A DNA stretch of 64,000 bases from NCBI RefSeq assembly GCF_900110035.1, contig NZ_FOCF01000002.1, forward strand, positions 124,001 to 188,000, read 5' to 3'. The DNA comes from Sphingomonas gellani (GTDB lineage Bacteria > Pseudomonadota > Alphaproteobacteria > Sphingomonadales > Sphingomonadaceae). The position numbers were made by a program, and so were the translations under genes. A model generated the notes under the pieces. That model had not been told where the DNA came from. It worked only from the letters and a program-made list of their open reading frames with translations, and did not search any database. Positions 62,812 to 64,000 of this stretch are shown here, piece by piece (position 1 is the stretch's first letter; every line of letters starts with the position of its first letter).

Positions 62812-63822
62812 ATGGGTAGGATTGTGGCGTTCGGTGAGGTCATGCTGCGCTTGTCGCCGCCGGGCCGGGAGCTGCTGATGCAGTCGCCGCAGCTGGTGAT
62901 GTGGGTGGCGGGGGCGGAGGCGAATGTGGCGACGCAGCTTGCGCGGCTGGGCCATGATGTCGGGTTTGCCAGCCGGGTGCCCGACAACGACCTGGGTCGG
63001 GGCGCGGTGGCCACGTTGCGCGGACATGGCGTGGATGTCGGCCACATCCAGTTGGGCGGCGAGCGGATGGGGTTGTATTTCGTCACCTCCGGCGCGGGTC
63101 TGCGCGCGACGGAGGTCATTTATGACCGGGCGGGATCGGCCTTCGCCGAAGCGCCGGCAGAGGGATGGGATTGGGACGCGATCCTGAAGGGCGTCGATCG
63201 CCTGCATCTGTCGGGGATCACCCCCGCGCTGGGTCCGGTGCCGTCGAACAGCGCGATCGCGGCGGCGGAGGCGGCCGCCGAGCGGGGCATCCCCGTGTCG
63301 TTCGACGGCAATTGGCGGGGCAAGCTGTGGGCGCGCTGGGACGCGGACCCGCGCGCCATCCTGAACCGGATCGTGGCGCGTGCCGACCTGATGTTCGGCA
63401 ACCATCGCGACATCGCGTTGCTGCTCGGCCGGGACGACTTTGCGGGCGAAGGAGAGGATCGTCGCCGAGCCGCGGCGGAGGCGGCGTTCGATGCCTTTCC
63501 CAGGCTGCGCATGATCGCCTCCACCGCGCGCCATGTCGAGCATGTCGAGGTCAACCGCCTGTCCGCGAGGATCGACACGCCGGACGGGTTTGCGCAAACC
63601 GAGGAGGTCGTGTTGGCCGGGATCGTCGATCGGATCGGCGGCGGCGACGCGTTTGCGGCCGGTGTGCTGCATGGGTTGCGCACGGGTCAGGACATTGCCG
63701 GTTCGGCGCGCACGGGGCTGGCCCTCGCGGCGTTGAAGCATTCGTTGCCGGGTGACGCCGCGCTGTTCCGTCAGGCGGATATCGACGCGTTCCTGGACGG
63801 CGGGCTGGATGTGCGACGCTGA
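62812..63822 (+). CDS. kdgK: PfkB-family sugar kinase, 2-keto-3-deoxygluconate kinase type
   Basis: A 336-residue ribokinase-fold enzyme. GRIVAFGEVMLRLSPPGREL is the typical KDG-kinase start. GAEANVATQLARLG binds the sugar, LFGNHRDIALLLG follows, and DRIGGGDAFAAGVLHGL near residue 275 holds the anion hole and catalytic Asp. It phosphorylates 2-keto-3-deoxygluconate from uronate breakdown. A GTG at 62806 could be the start instead. It is probably backbone. Confidence 0.87.
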   Translation: MGRIVAFGEVMLRLSPPGRELLMQSPQLVMWVAGAEANVATQLARLGHDVGFASRVPDNDLGRGAVATLRGHGVDVGHIQLGGERMGLYFVTSGAGLRATEVIYDRAGSAFAEAPAEGWDWDAILKGVDRLHLSGITPALGPVPSNSAIAAAEAAAERGIPVSFDGNWRGKLWARWDADPRAILNRIVARADLMFGNHRDIALLLGRDDFAGEGEDRRRAAAEAAFDAFPRLRMIASTARHVEHVEVNRLSARIDTPDGFAQTEEVVLAGIVDRIGGGDAFAAGVLHGLRTGQDIAGSARTGLALAALKHSLPGDAALFRQADIDAFLDGGLDVRR

Positions 63823-64000
63823 TCGATTTTGAACGGATGTGACGGGTTTCTCCGGGACGGGGTGAGTGGCTGAGCCGAAAAGGTGGTTGTCAGGTCGGAC
63901 TTGGCAGGCGAGCTGGCTGGGTTAGGGGACACTGTCGATTGAGTACGCTTGAACAGCCGGATCATACAGCCTGCTGACTGTCAGCGAAGGTCGAGAGGTG

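Noticed and set aside
63771..63965. Minus-strand ORF of 64 codons
   Set aside because: It overlaps the end of the KDG-kinase gene, is Ser/Thr/Pro-rich and lacks a plausible start region.
1..64000. CRISPR array, rRNA operon
   Set aside because: I saw no regularly spaced short repeats with unique spacers and no rRNA-like stretches. The only tandem repeat is the 15-bp one at 32508-32548.

Overview
The window is high-GC alphaproteobacterial DNA that looks like a sphingomonad (order Sphingomonadales). Support comes from a 180-kDa class NAD-glutamate dehydrogenase, a PAS_5-type protein, three TonB-dependent receptors of the Caulobacter/sphingomonad kinds, a MucR-type regulator, and prophage genes built like those of sphingomonads. 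No species call is possible from the sequence alone.

Layout. (1) 1-6.8 kb is ordinary chromosome: the end of a Pit-type phosphate permease, NAD-GDH, a PAS_5 protein and tRNA-Thr(CGU). (2) 6.83-32.40 kb is an integrated element. The last 45 bp of the tRNA gene are repeated without mismatch at 32360-32404. It has an integrase next to the tRNA, a tightly coupled leftward early operon, a divergent repressor with twin operators, a run of small accessory genes, a few tail-type genes, two beta-helix proteins, glycosyltransferases, a flippase and an acyltransferase, a Dam-like methylase, a second P4-type integrase and a Rep-like gene. I see no terminase, portal or capsid gene, so it is a defective prophage, a satellite or a prophage-derived island. 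(3) 32.4-62.6 kb is a second accessory block. It starts with broken genes and a scrambled IS91-type element. It then carries a peptide/proline-related cluster (TonB receptor, S9 peptidase, amidase, ProC, PaiB, MocR regulator, ornithine cyclodeaminase, Lrp regulator), a siderophore-uptake operon, an SDR with a frameshifted HxlR gene, a three-gene operon for a TonB receptor plus PI-PLC plus histidine phosphatase, a SulP transporter, and an HxlR/azoreductase pair. A decayed copy of the tRNA-Thr 3' end at 62574-62596 suggests that this block is an older insertion at the same tRNA. (4) 62.8-64 kb looks like ordinary chromosome again (PfkB-family KDG kinase).

The most unusual signal is a family of about 97-bp non-coding elements inside the first island (five full copies and one half copy, all in one orientation). 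Each has a GGGGTA direct repeat 11-12 bp apart, then a diverged spacer of fixed length (56-58 bp from the second repeat), then a 29-bp inverted repeat with 11-bp arms around a 7-bp centre. This is the layout of arm-type plus core-type binding sites of a tyrosine recombinase. The last copy lies 300 bp upstream of the second integrase. The genes between copies may be cassettes. Regulatory explanations remain open.
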